Source of the DNA: Emergomyces orientalis
Taxonomy: Eukaryota > Ascomycota > Eurotiomycetes > Onygenales > Ajellomycetaceae
Assembly: GCA_002110485.1 (NCBI GenBank)
Contig: MOWL01000005.1
Location: forward strand, 372,001 to 436,000
DNA length: 64,000 nucleotides
Reading direction: 5' to 3'
A program made the translations under genes and the position numbers. The notes beneath the pieces are model-generated. The model was not told the DNA's origin. It worked only from the letters and a program-made list of their open reading frames with translations, and did no database searches. Below, in pieces: positions 24,559 through 37,788 of this stretch (positions are counted from its first letter, which is position 1; the number at the start of each line of letters is the position of its first letter).

Positions 24559-25293
24559 TTGTGCGTAAGTTACATCCATGGATGCTTGCTTCCCTCAGAT
24601 GAACGCATGTCAGGCACTCGAATGTCCGATTTATTTTTTTGTATTGATCGCTTTCTCATACGTTACTGGGTTAGAACCCTAGATAGTGTAATCTCTATTG
24701 AAACCAGCTGGTCATCATATCAATTCCCCTCAAAGTACTTCCAACCCGTCATGGTGATTATCACCCAAAGTCAGCTGAGAAGCAAAAAGTACGCAGAAAG
24801 CCCTAACCCTAAGCCCTATTCTTCATCCTCATGCGGCAACGACCTGTGCATATCTTTCCATCCAACTCTCATGATACTATTTAAGGACGTTGCGGTCATA
24901 GATTCATCGAATATATCCTGTCTCTGCTTCTCAAATCCGTTTGAATACTTACACGTGTCCCAATATCAGAACTCCCACATCTTTCAATCCACATTATTCG
25001 CAGCAGTGGCAATCACCATCGCCGAATCCCGAAACTCGACCGGCTATCCACGGCGTGGAGTCTTAAAACAAGCGCCGGAAGCATGGAGCTCTCAGAGTCC
25101 ATACTTCTACCATTCGGCTTTGCGGCTCAGGGTTACAAGCGGGCCAGATCCATACCTGGACATTAACCACTCGGCACAAGTTATACGCGTCACGAAATTG
25201 CCGAGATTCAGCGAAGAAAGCTGTGTAGTTCGGATATTTTCCCCCGTTAATGATGCAGCTTCCCACTGGTTACCACTCGATAATAATAGATGA
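24559..25293 (+). CDS. Orphan open reading frame, function unknown
   Basis: A 244-codon frame with no recognisable domain, signal peptide or repeat. Composition is Ser-rich with scattered hydrophobic stretches and several Cys. It lies in a gene-poor stretch, has no clear TATA box or splice signals, and overlaps short minus-strand frames at 25063-25319. An open frame of this length is close to what chance can produce in 64 kb of two-stranded sequence, so it may not be a gene. No homologue came to mind. Confidence 0.18.
   Translation: MCVSYIHGCLLPSDERMSGTRMSDLFFCIDRFLIRYWVRTLDSVISIETSWSSYQFPSKYFQPVMVIITQSQLRSKKYAESPNPKPYSSSSCGNDLCISFHPTLMILFKDVAVIDSSNISCLCFSNPFEYLHVSQYQNSHIFQSTLFAAVAITIAESRNSTGYPRRGVLKQAPEAWSSQSPYFYHSALRLRVTSGPDPYLDINHSAQVIRVTKLPRFSEESCVVRIFSPVNDAASHWLPLDNNR
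24801..24812 (-). repeat. Interstitial telomere-like CCCTAACCCTAA
   Basis: Two perfect copies of CCCTAA (TTAGGG on the minus strand), the telomere repeat of most filamentous fungi, lie inside the orphan frame. Two copies could be chance or a Tbf1/TTAGGG-factor binding site; there is no longer array. Confidence 0.6.
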
Positions 25294-26905
25294 CAGCAAA
25301 CACTATGATTTACACGCACATGACTAGTAGTTACAGGTGAAAGATGCGTGCAAATAAGATAGTGCTCGGTGGCGCAGGTAGTTGAACCAGCTGCAATGAT
25401 ATGATATCATACTCAATGGGTCCGGGCTTCTCTAGAATAATATATGGGTAGGCCGCATATATCCCGATAGCCAGCTAATTTCCATATCCCACTCCCCAGC
25501 CCTCTCATCCCGCGAGCCCTCACCAACCTACTGACGTCTACCCCCTGGTCGAATGGAATAAATTTAGCAGGGATGCCATTCCATCACAGCAGAGGCTGCT
25601 TCAGGCCACCTCGATAAAAAGAAAGGATCAGTCGATTTATCACCTCTATTTTTTATATATATTGATAAAATACCAATATATCTCCACGGCAATGGTCAGC
25701 ACCAGCTGAGTTCTCCCTTCACACCTGGCGAAACATCAGTCGAAAGTCCCACCATCCAGACTTCTATTCCAAGCAGGGGCCAACCTCATCCGAGGACTGG
25801 TTTAGTTAGGCCGTAATTTGTCGCGGCAAAAAATGGGCCTCCGTTTCAACAAGGGCTGGTAATCCCCTGGGATGGCAGTGGGGGTACATAGCATTGTTAC
25901 TTCTGCCGCCTCAATAGCAGAATCGGAGGGTGAGGTGAAGATACACATGTAAGCTCAGCCCCGTTCGGGGCAATTTGATTGACTCAAAGCAGGCCGCCAA
26001 GGAACATTCATATTTCCTTGAGTAGCGCTGTATTTGCGTGCCGTTCCTTGAGTTGAGGGCCCTGGTTCATTCCCGTCTGCCAACGTGTTCGCAAAGGTTG
26101 GTAGGTAGGCCGCGAGGGACACAAGGTTCGATGGATCTCTGATGAAGTTGTTTTTTTTCTCTCATAGAGGCAATCAGCTCTGAGAAGTAAGAACGAGGGA
26201 AAAGGATGATGAAAGTTAGGGCTAATTCCTACAATTCTCACCTCAATATAAAATTATCATACATATATCTTCACCCAACGAGAGTCTAGAGGGGACTATG
26301 ACTCTGCTATGAATTGATAAGACCAAACCATAAAAATAGAAACAAAGTGTGTAAATCTGACAGCTGATGAATGATAGACAGTAATAACAATGGCAGAAAG
26401 GATACATGAATGATTGATTTCTGTTTACATTTACTGAGTACCGATATAGAATCCCACTTTGCTCTCAATAATTCACCACCGCTTCATATTCAAGCTGCGA
26501 GTACCCTACAAATGAGAAAACTGGCTTTTAATGAGAAATGACAGGGCTGGTAACCGGCTGCAAAATTATACCTAGGTAGGTGCATATTTAGAACAAAACA
26601 AGCAAAATAGAACCCTCAATGAAAGAGTGTATATCAAAATTCTTTCCATGAGACAAATATGAAGGAGAGAGAAACGAAATATGTCTGTGCGTGCCCAATG
26701 GACTATTCAGACATGAAACAGCTTGGTCCGTAATCCAATCGCTGAGCAGGAAAAAACGGGAGGTAAGAAACGAGAGCAAAAGAGTGTGTTCCGTTCCAAA
26801 TATCAAAAGGAAATATATACCCCAAATCAGAGAGGACGAAAGGATAACTCAAAAATACAACAAGAGAACAAAGAATTATACAAAAACATTAAAAAGTCCC
26901 TTTTA

Positions 26906-29400
26906 TCAATAAACAGGTCTCCCTTCATCCCACTTTCTCATCTGCCTAACACCACCACCACTGGTACCAGCGCCATCCATCCCTTGAGCCTCGCCAGCAA
27001 ATCCGCTCGCGTCTTCTGGAGACAACGAGAAGCGCACCTTAGCACCACCAGTACTATCCCTCACCTTCTTCCCGGCGCTCTCGCCCCACTCCCCACCAAT
27101 ACCCCCAATACCCCCAACCCATTCCCAAACCCTCGACACATCCCCTGCCCGCCCCTCCCTCACTGATGCGCGAACATTCGCATTCCCTTCCACGAAACTC
27201 CGGACCCGCTTCCACAACCTCTCCCGTCGACTCCCTTTCAACTCATCCCGCAGCACGTCATCGCGTAACTGACCAACAGATATCCACGATTCTAACGCTT
27301 CGCCGCGAGCATGCAACGCTGCTTGCGTGGCGAGGCGGTCTAAAGTCATATTCACTAACGAAGGGATACGGGCAGCGTCGGAGCGGCGCGACAGCACCGT
27401 CGAACGGGCGTATGCCGCGGCAGTGATCAGAAGAGCTAGAATGAGAAGAGGGAATCGATACGCGAAGAGAGAGAGGCGTAGGTGCCGTCGGAAGGCGCAG
27501 CTGAGCGAGAGATGGGATAGGGATGTTGAAGCGTATGTGACGGTGTCGGACGGACTGTGGTTTCGTAAGGGGTGCTGTTAGTCGGGTTAAAATACGTGTC
27601 AGACATAATAATAATTTTTGTAAAAGGAAAATAAGAATAGAAAAAGAGGAATATCGATAAGAGGAATAGCATACGGAAAGGTGTACAGCTATTTTTCTGG
27701 TCACAGCTCCTTTTTACATAATCGAGTACTCAACTCACGAAATACCGATTGCTGTGTAAAAGGCCCCTGACAAGAACGACAGGAGGTGGGGGGCGGTGTA
27801 ACTGGAAAATTAAAAAAATGAAACCTTACCCTTGGGTAGAAGTGATAATCTCATCACGCCCCGTTATTTCACCAATAGCTCCTCTCCATAGTTCCTCAAA
27901 TTCCTCCTCGCTCATCCCTTTCCTTTTCTTCTTATTCAGCTCCTCCTTAAGCTCAGCCGCAGTCATCCCAGGAGAAGGAACTTCAGTTCCATCCGCCTTA
28001 TCCGTTTCGCCGCATTCCCATTTTGCCCTTCGTTCTCTTAACGCGTCAATAGCTCTCTCAGCAACCGATTTTACGCGACGGACTTTTTCCCCATCAGGCT
28101 CGCAGGTGGGTGGAAGGGGGACTAATCCTCTCAGTGACAAGGGATGTGGTTTCAAAACGAAATCCTGCTCGCATCTAGCATCGAACTCTGGGTAGCAAAA
28201 TGCATGTTGAGGGCACGGTTCACACTTAGGTTGCAAAATTTCCGCCCACTCTGGCACCTTGGTATCAGCCAGCGACCAGTAAGGCTTCCCTACTCCACAA
28301 TAGCCAATCTCAATCTTTTCCTTACGCCACCATGCACCAAATCCACCCAGGAGTGAAAAAATCACGACCCAAGGAGCAGCTTTACTAAGTTTTCCCTGTT
28401 TCCGGACTTGTCGCCGTCGGACAAGAGAGCCTGTACCCCTGCCCCCTTTAGCAGCCTGCTCCTCCGCCAGTGACTGCCATTCTGCTGGGGTAAATTCTTC
28501 TCCGGCTTCCAAAACACCAGCTTCTTCCGATTCCTCAACCTTGGGCGTCGAAAATCGGGAAATAGAGACTTCAAAAGTTTCCCTCGTTGGAACCTCCACA
28601 TCCTCCTCTTGCTTCACTTTCACTGGCTCCGCTTTTCTCTGTCTCCGGCCATGACTATCTGGAGGTTCAGTTGAATGTCTCGTACCACTTCTCCGCTTTC
28701 GCTCACTGCTTACCGTCCTAGCACGAGGATGATATTCGGCTTCCATCGGAGAACTTCCACTCTGGAAGGGGTTATCGTCCGTGAAAACGACGTCGTCTCG
28801 AGTCTTGTGTTTGACTGGCGTGGGTAAAAATTCTGACGCTGCCGACGCTCGAGGAGTGGGGAATGCCTCACTCTTTCGCGATTTTCGAGCTGTAGATCTC
28901 CGTGGCGTTTCTGCAATGGAACCCATTTCTTCTCCCGTTTCAGTATCGGATGCCCGAGGATGTTTTGCCGTTGTCTTCCGCCGTGTAGAAGTTGAGGGTG
29001 GTGGTCGGTGTGAAAAAGCATTTTCATCCGTCTCAGTTGTAGATGCCCTCGTGCTGGGTCTGGATCTACCCCTCCGCGATGTAGCCGGCGTAGATGGTGG
29101 AGGCATCGATTCTCTCCCCTCATCCACATCCTCGCCTTCAAGTGATGTTTCATTTCTAGGCATGTTGGTAATACCTTTACTAGTTCTCCTCACTCGGTCA
29201 CGCTCCCGTAACAACTTTTTAGCTTGTGGGAGCACCTCGTTTTGCATAATCTCAATCAGCTGAGCTTTCTTCGCAGAAGCAGGGTAGGAAACGTCATGGT
29301 TAACGAGGATCGAGCGGATACGGGGAACAGTTAGGGAAGTGAGATCAAAATCTGGGCTAAGGTATGCAAGCTCATTGTTGCTATCCGAATCTGAAGCCAT
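26906..29400 (-). CDS. Inner nuclear membrane protein, HEH/MAN1-Src1 family
   Basis: Relative of yeast Heh1/Src1 and animal MAN1/LEM2, which tether chromatin to the inner nuclear membrane. Exons in transcription order: 29400-27830, a small exon ending at 27739 (starting at 27766 or 27751), and 27574-26906, about 750-755 residues. The N-terminal HeH helix motif reads SLTVPRIRSILVNHDVSYPA; a long Ser/Thr/Arg-rich linker follows. The first membrane span is APWVVIFSLLGGFGAWW (about 338-357). The Man1/Src1 C-terminal domain carries paired cysteines (CEPCPQHAFCYPEFDARC) and LRGLVPLPPTCEPDGEKVRR. The second span, FPLLILALLITAAAYA, lies in the last exon, followed by SVGQLRDDVLRD and a Gly-rich tail. 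The start was set at 29400 because the HEH motif follows directly; the frame is open further upstream. The small exon is inferred from phase and splice sites. Confidence 0.88.
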
Positions 29401-30730
29401 GGTAGGCACGCACACCGCGTTGCTCCTTCCTACCCGCTGCGACTGCAGAACGAGGATTTGTTCGAGGTTCGAAAAGGAAACGTAAGAGAAGGATGAAGGG
29501 CTAGCCTCAATCACATCGGAGAGAAAAGAACTGCGTGCTGGCTAGTGTGACTTGTCTCTTTCCAGGGAGAAAAGAATTGCGCTGTTCAAAAAGTTTGAGC
29601 TGACAACAATAACCAAATACTAGTGATTTGTGTACTGGTATCCAGGGCAACAGCGGAACGACTTGGCTGGAGCGAACAAGCCACGATGTAACTACTGCAA
29701 CCTCAGCAGTGATCCGAGAGCAGATCCCCCACTCATGAAAAAAAAGTGAGCAGCAGATTTGGGTAAACGGTGCCCTGGTTGTACAGATAATAGAAGTGGA
29801 TGGGATACAGAACTGTGAAAGAGATGAAGCTTTGTTGGCGGAGGCAACAAAATCCGGAAACCAACGAAAAACAAACATGGAAAATTGGCATGCGCCACAG
29901 TTCAGCTAATCAGGTGACTTCACGTCATTTATGCACCAGCCACACTCCACTTCTCAGCGCATGGATGGATTGTGGTAAACAATTTGCTAAGTTGACACCA
30001 AAACTAAATATACAAAAGGAACTCAAGTAAATAGGTGATGGTGGCCCTTGTTTGGAAAAGTACACGACCACTCCGGATTTAGCAGCCAAAGCAAAACGAA
30101 CGCGCGACCCAAAGCGATGATGATAAAGAGCTACTGAAGCGGTGAGACGAGAAACAAAAAGAAAAAGCGATCATGAAAAATTAAAATAGTAGAAAGTAAA
30201 CGCGTGCTCTCGACCGTAAAGTAAGAAGTAATGTGGCACCACTATGCTCAAAAGAGAATCCAAAATGAGCAAAACAAGACCCTCAAAAAATCCGTTCCGC
30301 TAATCCCAACCTCGCAACAGGTTAATGATGGACATTAAGTCATAATAAACCAACGGATAATTTTTTCTTTTCAAAAGATCACCGGGCGCAAAGAATACAA
30401 AAGCAACAAAATTGGCCCGGCCCGGCAGTGAACAAAAGGCAAAAAGTAAACCACCATTCAATAAATCCCGCTGTAGATGGAACATAGATATGCCAAGGCA
30501 GAGAACATAAATCTAGGAAACGCAGAATGAAATGAACGAAGAAAAACAAAGAAAGCAGAGACAAAGCCACTAAGAAAAAAGAAATAGTGATGAAACGGCC
30601 CAAAGGAAAGGGCCAAAACTCCGCACGCCTTGCAGTTCAACTGGCTGTGAAATATATGTAGAAGGGGAGGGGGGAAAATATGAAGTAGGACTGTTTTATA
30701 ACGCATTTCCTCGGGTCCAGAAAAGGGATA
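29401..30730. other. Intergenic region between HEH start and adenylate cyclase end
   Basis: This 1.33 kb contains the promoter of the minus-strand HEH gene and the 3' region of the minus-strand adenylate cyclase. It is A-rich, with only short frames and no recognisable element. Confidence 0.55.
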
Positions 30731-33700
30731 TTATGCAGTACTTGAACCAGAACCAGAACCACTACCGATAATCATATCAGATACCGCCGATGAGCTCTGG
30801 CTGGCACTCTTCAACACCGAAACGGTTGGATGTGTAATTTGATGGTCGACCAGGGAAACGGGACCGATTTGCTCCTTCAGAGCCTTGTATTCGCTCAACT
30901 GCACCTGCAGCTCATTCAGGATATCCGCCATGGGGACGGCGATGTCTTTGAGAGTGTTACCGCGTTTAAACGGTCTTATCATGTGTCTTATCGTGAGAGT
31001 ATTTGTGCACGTCTATTAGTTTTTGCTTTGTGTTAGTAAACGCTTCCCGCAAATGTTATATCCAGTGGGTTGTGGGGAAGAGGGCATCAAGGGGGGCCAA
31101 CTCACTTCCACCCGCGTAACTTGATGCTCTATCAAGCTCAAAACCACGGATTCGGAAACTTCCCCAGGACGTTCCTTGACTGCGTTTAGCAGGCTCATTT
31201 CCGGCGGTCGCAGACCAATCTCGCCAAAATTTTCCAGCGCGCTGCAGAAGGCTTCCAGCCGTAGTGCAACAGTCCACAGGCGCCAGACAAGGTCCGCCTC
31301 GATAGTGAGATGTTTGTCCCTGCCTAGGGCAAGGGGCAGAGTGTCTGTTTCCTCGACTGAATCGCGGGGCGCGCTGAGGCGGCCGGCAAGAGAGTGAGGG
31401 TACATCAGGTAGACGAATTCAGGGTTCTCAAGGCCCTTCAACTTCCGCTCGCCCATATCCTTCACCTCAAACCCTTGGTTGCTGAGCTGGTACAACTCAC
31501 GACGAATGTTGTGATTGAGGTAATCGTCAAAATAGGTATCTTCAGAAGAATCGACGGAGCCGACCCGATCATAATCCGCAAAGGTTTCGAGGTTCCGTTG
31601 AATCTCAGCGACGAAATCGGCGGAAACGAATATTTGACCACCATCCGCGACAGCGGAAATACGAGAGGCACGGTTCACCATTGGGCCGAAGTAATCCATC
31701 CGACCCGTTACCGGATCCTTTTCACACACTGGTGTCCCCCAATGCACGCCCATTCGCACGGACAGGCCACGGTATATAACGTTATCGTCCGAGTCATATT
31801 GTGGCCTGCAAGCAGGCGATTCCAAAATTTCTGTCGGCCATTCTGCCTCAAGAAGCTGGCTTTGGCATGTGAAACACCACAGCAACGCGGCAGTCGCTGT
31901 AGAAAAGGACACCATGAAAGCATCACCTTCCGTCTTGACTTCAAACCCGCCTATCTGGGCCAACTGGCGGCGGAAAAGATCGTTATGGATTTGAATGGCA
32001 GAGCGCATGGCAACGGGATACGTCTCCCAGAGTGACGTGGATTTCTTGATATCGGTGAAGATGATTGCCAATTCGCCAGTCGGGGCTTCTACGCGATCCA
32101 AGCGTGCTAGCCTCGAGTCACTCGGTGCACCACGTTTCCTATATTTGCTCGGTGGAGGGAAGATATGTTCGTCGGTTAGTGGGGACGGGCCCATTGACAG
32201 ACTGTTGGCTCTGAGCTTAGGGCGTTCACCGCGTCGTTTGAGGTCGCTGACACCAGCAATCATCACCATGATCTTATTGGTAGCGCCATACGCAATTGCC
32301 AGGTCACGGAGCTTTTGAGAAGCAATCATCAAGTCTCCACGTTCCGACCTCGCAACATCAACAACAAGATCTGGCGCAACATACTCCCACAACTCCCCTG
32401 ATGCAACGATGATCATCTCATCCTGGGACGTCAACGAAACTTTGCGGGTACTAGGAGCCGCAATTACCGCAGGCATCATTGGATAATAACCAAAGGCGCG
32501 AGAAACAGAAAGCTTATCATTTAATTTCCCATTTCGAGAAACAAAGCCACCAGCTTCCCGTATACGCTCACGCTCCGACGCTTCAGCTGGATCGTGGTTG
32601 CGAGTCAGGAACTTGAAATCGCCATTTGAATGCACAAGTACCGCTTGAGCATCCCCAACATTCGCAACGAACAAATCCATATTCTGCAAATAGAGGACAG
32701 TCGCCACACCGCCAGAATTGTAGTCCTCTGGCATGAGCAGCTTGCTAGCGATCGAACCAGCACGGTCAAAATGACGCTGCTCACGATCATCCATGGACCG
32801 TTGAGCAGCCGTAGCTATATCCTTGTTGAGGCCCAAAAATGTTCTTCTCAATGCATCGAGAGGAGTTTCACCCCCAGCGACTCGAAGTTTCTTCAGCTCC
32901 TCTGCAAAGGTAGCCGTGAAGTGTTCTTGTAGGTATTTCGCAATCCTCGACCCACTGTTGGGTGAGCACTGTCCGTCAAATAAGCCGAGAATCGTTTCTG
33001 TATTGTTCCCCCTGAATCGGGTAACCAGCATATCGACCGTCGATAGATGTTCATTTCGCCCAAGGGTATCCGCCATACCGTACGCAAGAGATCCAGATAA
33101 GGACGCTGATGTTCGCACCCGCCTATCCTCCGTTTGATCGGGAATGGTGGGGATGGTAAGCGTGACATCCATCAACCCAAGGACTCTGAGATGATGTAAC
33201 GTATTGAAATTCGTCAAATCCGTGCCTTGGGCGGCTGGAATCCCAGACGCGTAAGACGTAGTGGGCTTGATCTCGAATCGTTTGTTACCCGAGAAATTAA
33301 GGTATTTCAAATTGCGATTCCAGTTCCAGTTCCAATCGTACGGCCAATTGGAAACATTGTACTTGAGCGAATTGCTCCCCACATCCAGAATCGCAAGTCG
33401 GTTCACCTTACAAAGCTCCGCAGGCAGTACCTGGAATTTATTGGCGTTTATATGCAGGACCTTCAGGCTGCTCGATTCCTCAAGATCATCTGAAGGAAGC
33501 CAGCTTAGCTGGTTTCCTGAGACATACAGCTCCACAAGGTACTGCCACCTTTTGATCAGGCCCTGCGGAAGCTCCGTCAACTCGTTGTACGACAAATTCA
33601 AAATGCGAAGCTCTACTAGGAACGCCAGCTGCTGGAATATATCATCTTCAAGCTGATTATCAGCAAGATATAGCTGTCGCAGAGATCCCGCAAATGTAAG

Positions 33701-36700
33701 CGATATTCGCTGCGAGAAGCTGGAGTCTTTTCGAGACGATTGCTCGGTCGCAGTACGAGATGTGACGGACGATTTCCTTGCACCAGGAATAGGGTTATTT
33801 AACGAAGCAACAGAGCCTTTCCTATGGGTGTATGAGCCAGCTGGGGAACTCCCCACGCTAAGAAGGCCACCAGAGGCATGACTTGGTCGTCGGGCTTCAA
33901 ACTCCTCCAATTTTCCAAGTTCCTCGAAACTCGGCGAAGCCAAGCCAGGGGTAGTTGCAGGGGTTCCATTCAAAGGCAATTCGTTGGGGGGGACCGGAGG
34001 TGAGCCACTGATCTTTGGAAATGAGTCGAGGAGGTTGGAAGATACATTCAGGGTCTCCAATTTACTACAGTACCACAACTCCGCAGGCAGTTTGCTGAGA
34101 TTACATTCACGAAGGTTTAGGTTTTTCAGTTCGGTCAGACAACCAATGGACGGCGGTAAGGTTGATAAAGGATTTCTCGCCATGCTAAAATGCTCGAGTT
34201 TTCGTAGTATTCCGATATAGGGGGAGAGGGTAACGAAATGGTTCTTGTTAAGAATGAGTTTAGTCAGGTTTGGGATATTCGTGAAGAGGGACTCCTTGAA
34301 TTGAACAAGCTTTGCGGCCGCGATGTTGAGCGAGGTGAGAGTCGGAACCGGGTCGGTTACATCAAACTCCGTGACTGGGCAGTGGTCAAGGGTAAAGGTG
34401 CGCAGCTTTAGGAAGGAACCTGAAAATGTGGACACGCCATTATGCCCCATCATCAAGTGCTCCAGGCGAGGAAGATGAGTGATGTTATCTATACTGGTAA
34501 TGCTGTTGAATCGAGCGTCTATCTCTTTGAGATTCACAAGATCTCTAAACGTCTCACCAAGCGGACCATGTAGCCCATTGTTAGTCACCCACAACCGTTC
34601 GAGTGTCGTTAGTCGTCCAATATTCGACAATTCCGTAATTTTGTTGAAGCTCATATCTAGATCAACCAAACTCTTCAAATTGTACAAAAACTCCGGGAAG
34701 GACGTGAAACTATTGGAAGAGATATTCAGGCTTCGTAGCGAAGGGAAATCTCCGAAATACTCCGGTAGCGTCGACAACTTATTATTTGTCATTTTCAAGC
34801 TGATAAGTCCCTGCAGATTGTGCAGTTCCGCATGGTCTAACTGCTCGAGCCGATTGTTAGATATATCTAGATAAGTAAGCCGCGTCGCCAAACTCAAGCT
34901 TGCTGGAAGGCGCCAGGCCTCGTTTCCAATATATTTTACTTCACGAAGGTTGATGCAGCTTTGGATGAAATCTTTCGGGATATCCAGAGCTAGATTTCTT
35001 GAGAGATTCAAGGATATGATCTCACTCGCTCTCTTATAGAGCGTGATAGGGAGGGTGATGAGACTGCGGCCTGACAAGTCAACGTGACTGAACTTCTGGT
35101 TCTCGTTGATGCCCAAATCAGTGTCAAGACTGGAATAGCCCGACAGTTTAGTTGGCAAGAAGGTGAAGCGGCAAAGGTAGCTATTATCTTCCCGACCGAT
35201 ATCTGCTATTCGGTCGGACGGTTGATACCCGGCCTGCTCGAGCAATCTTTTCTGCATGAGAATCGGTCTCTCGCCGTACTCGAGTGTTCTTGAGAGATCA
35301 TTCTTCCGTAAAACGATGTCGTAATTGTTTAGCTCATCTTGCAAGAATGACTTTCGGCCCAGCATTTCTAATATTTCCGTCACGGTTGTGTTGAGCGTAG
35401 CCGAAAGGGTCGTGAAAGTCGAGTCGATGCGGAATATACGGACACAGTACGGTCTCCCTTCCTCGTCCACTGCAATACCGTTATCAGGTAACTCGGGGAG
35501 TCGGGACAGGATATCATCCTGTACTCTCCTCACCGCCCAGCTCTCTGGAGCATGCCAGTCGCCTGCGATGGGAGCCTCGAAGGGATTTCGAAATTCCTTC
35601 TCTTTCCGTTCTGGAAGCGGCGCCCCGGTGTATATACCACCGCTATCGGTAGGTGATACAGCACGAGGCTGCGCGACAATGCCAGAGAGGTTTGACAGAT
35701 CAGTGTCTAACTTCCAGATACGATCTTCTTCGAAAGTATCACGTCGATTTCTGTCATGATCCTTGTGACCAGGATCGTGACTAAATGCGAACCGGGGGTG
35801 ACGGAATTTGGATACCCCTTTCCCAGTGTGGTCTTTCTTTCGGTCAGAATCAGACATATCCCACGGCTTGGTGTTCGTGATGCTATCGAAGCTTGCATTC
35901 CGGCCCCGTCTGGCTGGAGAACCATCTCGTCTTAAAAACTTCGGTCCTTTGACGACCCCATCGTGGACGGCCCTCGAAGAAGCAGGCATATTTCGAAGGG
36001 AACTCCCGATAGGAACTTTTGGGTGACGTCGTATCTTTGTGAAAAACGATCGTTTGTTGGACGAGCCCCCAGGTGACCTTTGCCCATTTCCGCTGCGTAC
36101 ACTTGGCGAAGGACTTGTCGAGCGAGCGCCGAAGGTGGCCGAGGAGCTCGTCGGGGAGAGGGCGCCATCTTTTAAATAACCATAGGCTACTTTGGGGTTC
36201 TCGTGGTCAGAAGACCCGAAAAGATGTGGGAAATCTGTTCCCAGATATGCCGACTTTTCATCTCCACTCCGAGAATGCCTATGTCCGATGGGGTTATTAC
36301 GACGACTATCTTTATCAGGCTTACTCTCGCCCGTTGCGTCGGGCAAACCAGCAAGCTCTGGATCCGTCGGGTTCCCGTGTATTTGTGCGTCTCCGTAGGT
36401 TGATATATCCTACAGAATCACAGTTAGTATATATATTTCGACATGTAACCAATGAAGATGTCATGGTATGAAGAGCCCAGACGTAGTATCCCTAGGATGC
36501 CAAAAGCTCAAAACATAGGCGAACAAATATTCAAATGAAAATATGATTGGAGCGGAGGGCTTCTCCGGTAAAGAACCCAGAAAAAGGGGGGGAAATCAAA
36601 ACGAGCACCTCCAACGCGTCATATTCTCCGGACCACATAACCCTGAAACTACACCTTCAGAAAACTTTCTGGGCGGTATACGGAGCGATATGTGGCCACA

Positions 36701-37788
36701 GAAATGCACGCAAAATCTCCACGTAAGGGAAGCCATTTCTGATTCCCGCAAAAAGGAAGATTGCGCGCCAGCTTACATTGAACCGTTGAAACATCCCAGG
36801 GGTAACATCACTGGAAGGCAAAGCGGTACGTGGTCGAGAGCTACCACCACCGCCACCACCATCACCAACGGGGGAAAATGAACGCGCAACAGGATTCAGA
36901 GAACGGGTAGAATTTTTTCTTTCACGGACCTTGGGGTGATGGGTGAGAGCCGAATCTGACATATTGCCCTGATCCTCTCCAAAAAAACGCTGCAGGCGCT
37001 TTTGGAAACGGCCAGTACTATCTTTGGATCCATGGCTACTAATTGTCGTGGCACTAGCAGCGGACGGTCTGCGATGGTCTGGGTCCATGGGGTCGTCGGG
37101 AGAATTACAGCGGCCAGGGTTGGGTAAGGCGGGAGAGACTTCTTGGTCGGAGCCGTCATTCAGAAAAGTTCCTGGTGCCGCGGTTGGTTTCAACGCGCTT
37201 GGTTCCAATGACGGAGGCGGTGTCCATGACGGTGAGCGCTTACGCGGATTTACGCGGGGGGGTTCCGGGAAATACGGCGGGGGATAGCCCGCAGCACCGA
37301 GCAGTGCGAGGGCTTTCCTATGGCTTCCAAAACCAGACCGCATATCGGTTGGGGATATGTCGGGGGAATATGATCGGCGAGTGCCACTCCTATTACTCCT
37401 ATGACTCCTATTACTCCTCGAGGTTGATCGGTATTTGGAAACGGGTTGTAATCTGGGAAACAGATAATCGTCAGGGCAAACTCTTTCCCACACACTGGCC
37501 AAAACCAAAGCTATTCCAAATAAATCCAACAAATCCATCCACCAGGAAATAAACTGCCCCCTCCAGGCTCTTTTAGAAAAGAAAGTAAATAATAGGGAAG
37601 ACATACCTTGACTCCTGACCAGAATTCCGTACAGGAGTGGGGCGAGGGTTTGTGGGACCCTGGCCTTGACCCTGATCCTGACCTTGACCCCCTTGTGTCG
37701 CGGTATCATGGGACCGCCAACTACCCGTACTCGAGCTTTCCGAGCCTTGCCTTAGATCCCGATCTTTTGGCCGCTGGCGTCTAGCCAT
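30731..37788 (-). CDS. CYR1: Adenylate cyclase (Ras/G-protein-regulated, LRR-PP2C-cyclase type)
   Basis: Makes cAMP from ATP and drives the PKA pathway controlling growth, morphogenesis and nutrient response; peripheral at the plasma membrane. Four exons in transcription order: 37788-37607, 37452-36777, 36409-31106 and 31012-30731, about 2147 residues, all joins in phase. The N-terminal 600 residues are Ser/Arg-rich and disordered-looking, with a Gln-Gly repeat in exon 1. A Ras-association domain lies at about 610-690 (VRIFRIDSTFTTLSATLNTT). More than twenty leucine-rich repeats cover about 727-1300. A PP2C-like domain follows at about 1410-1670, apparently lacking key metal-binding residues. 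The class III cyclase core starts near 1727 with LAIIFTDIKKSTSLWETYP (Asp1739) and includes EVKTEGDAFMVSF. The last exon adds a conserved tail that in yeast contacts the cyclase-associated protein, ending in a Gly-Ser repeat. Confidence 0.95.

Larger units (their letters stand above)
23304..26905. other. Gene-poor region between aminotransferase promoter and HEH gene end
   Basis: The left 0.5 kb is the promoter side of the minus-strand aminotransferase, with a poly(T) tract. An orphan 244-codon frame (24559-25293) and a telomere-like dodecamer are listed separately. From 25.3 to 26.9 kb I see only short frames and no repeats; the right end is the 3' region of the HEH gene. Confidence 0.5.

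Noticed and set aside
28710..29263. Overlapping frames of 147 and 160 codons in the HEH gene
   Set aside because: They are alternative frames of the low-complexity Ser/Arg-rich linker of the HEH protein.
31394..32035. 213-codon plus-strand frame
   Set aside because: Antisense to the cyclase catalytic domain, which is clearly coded on the minus strand.
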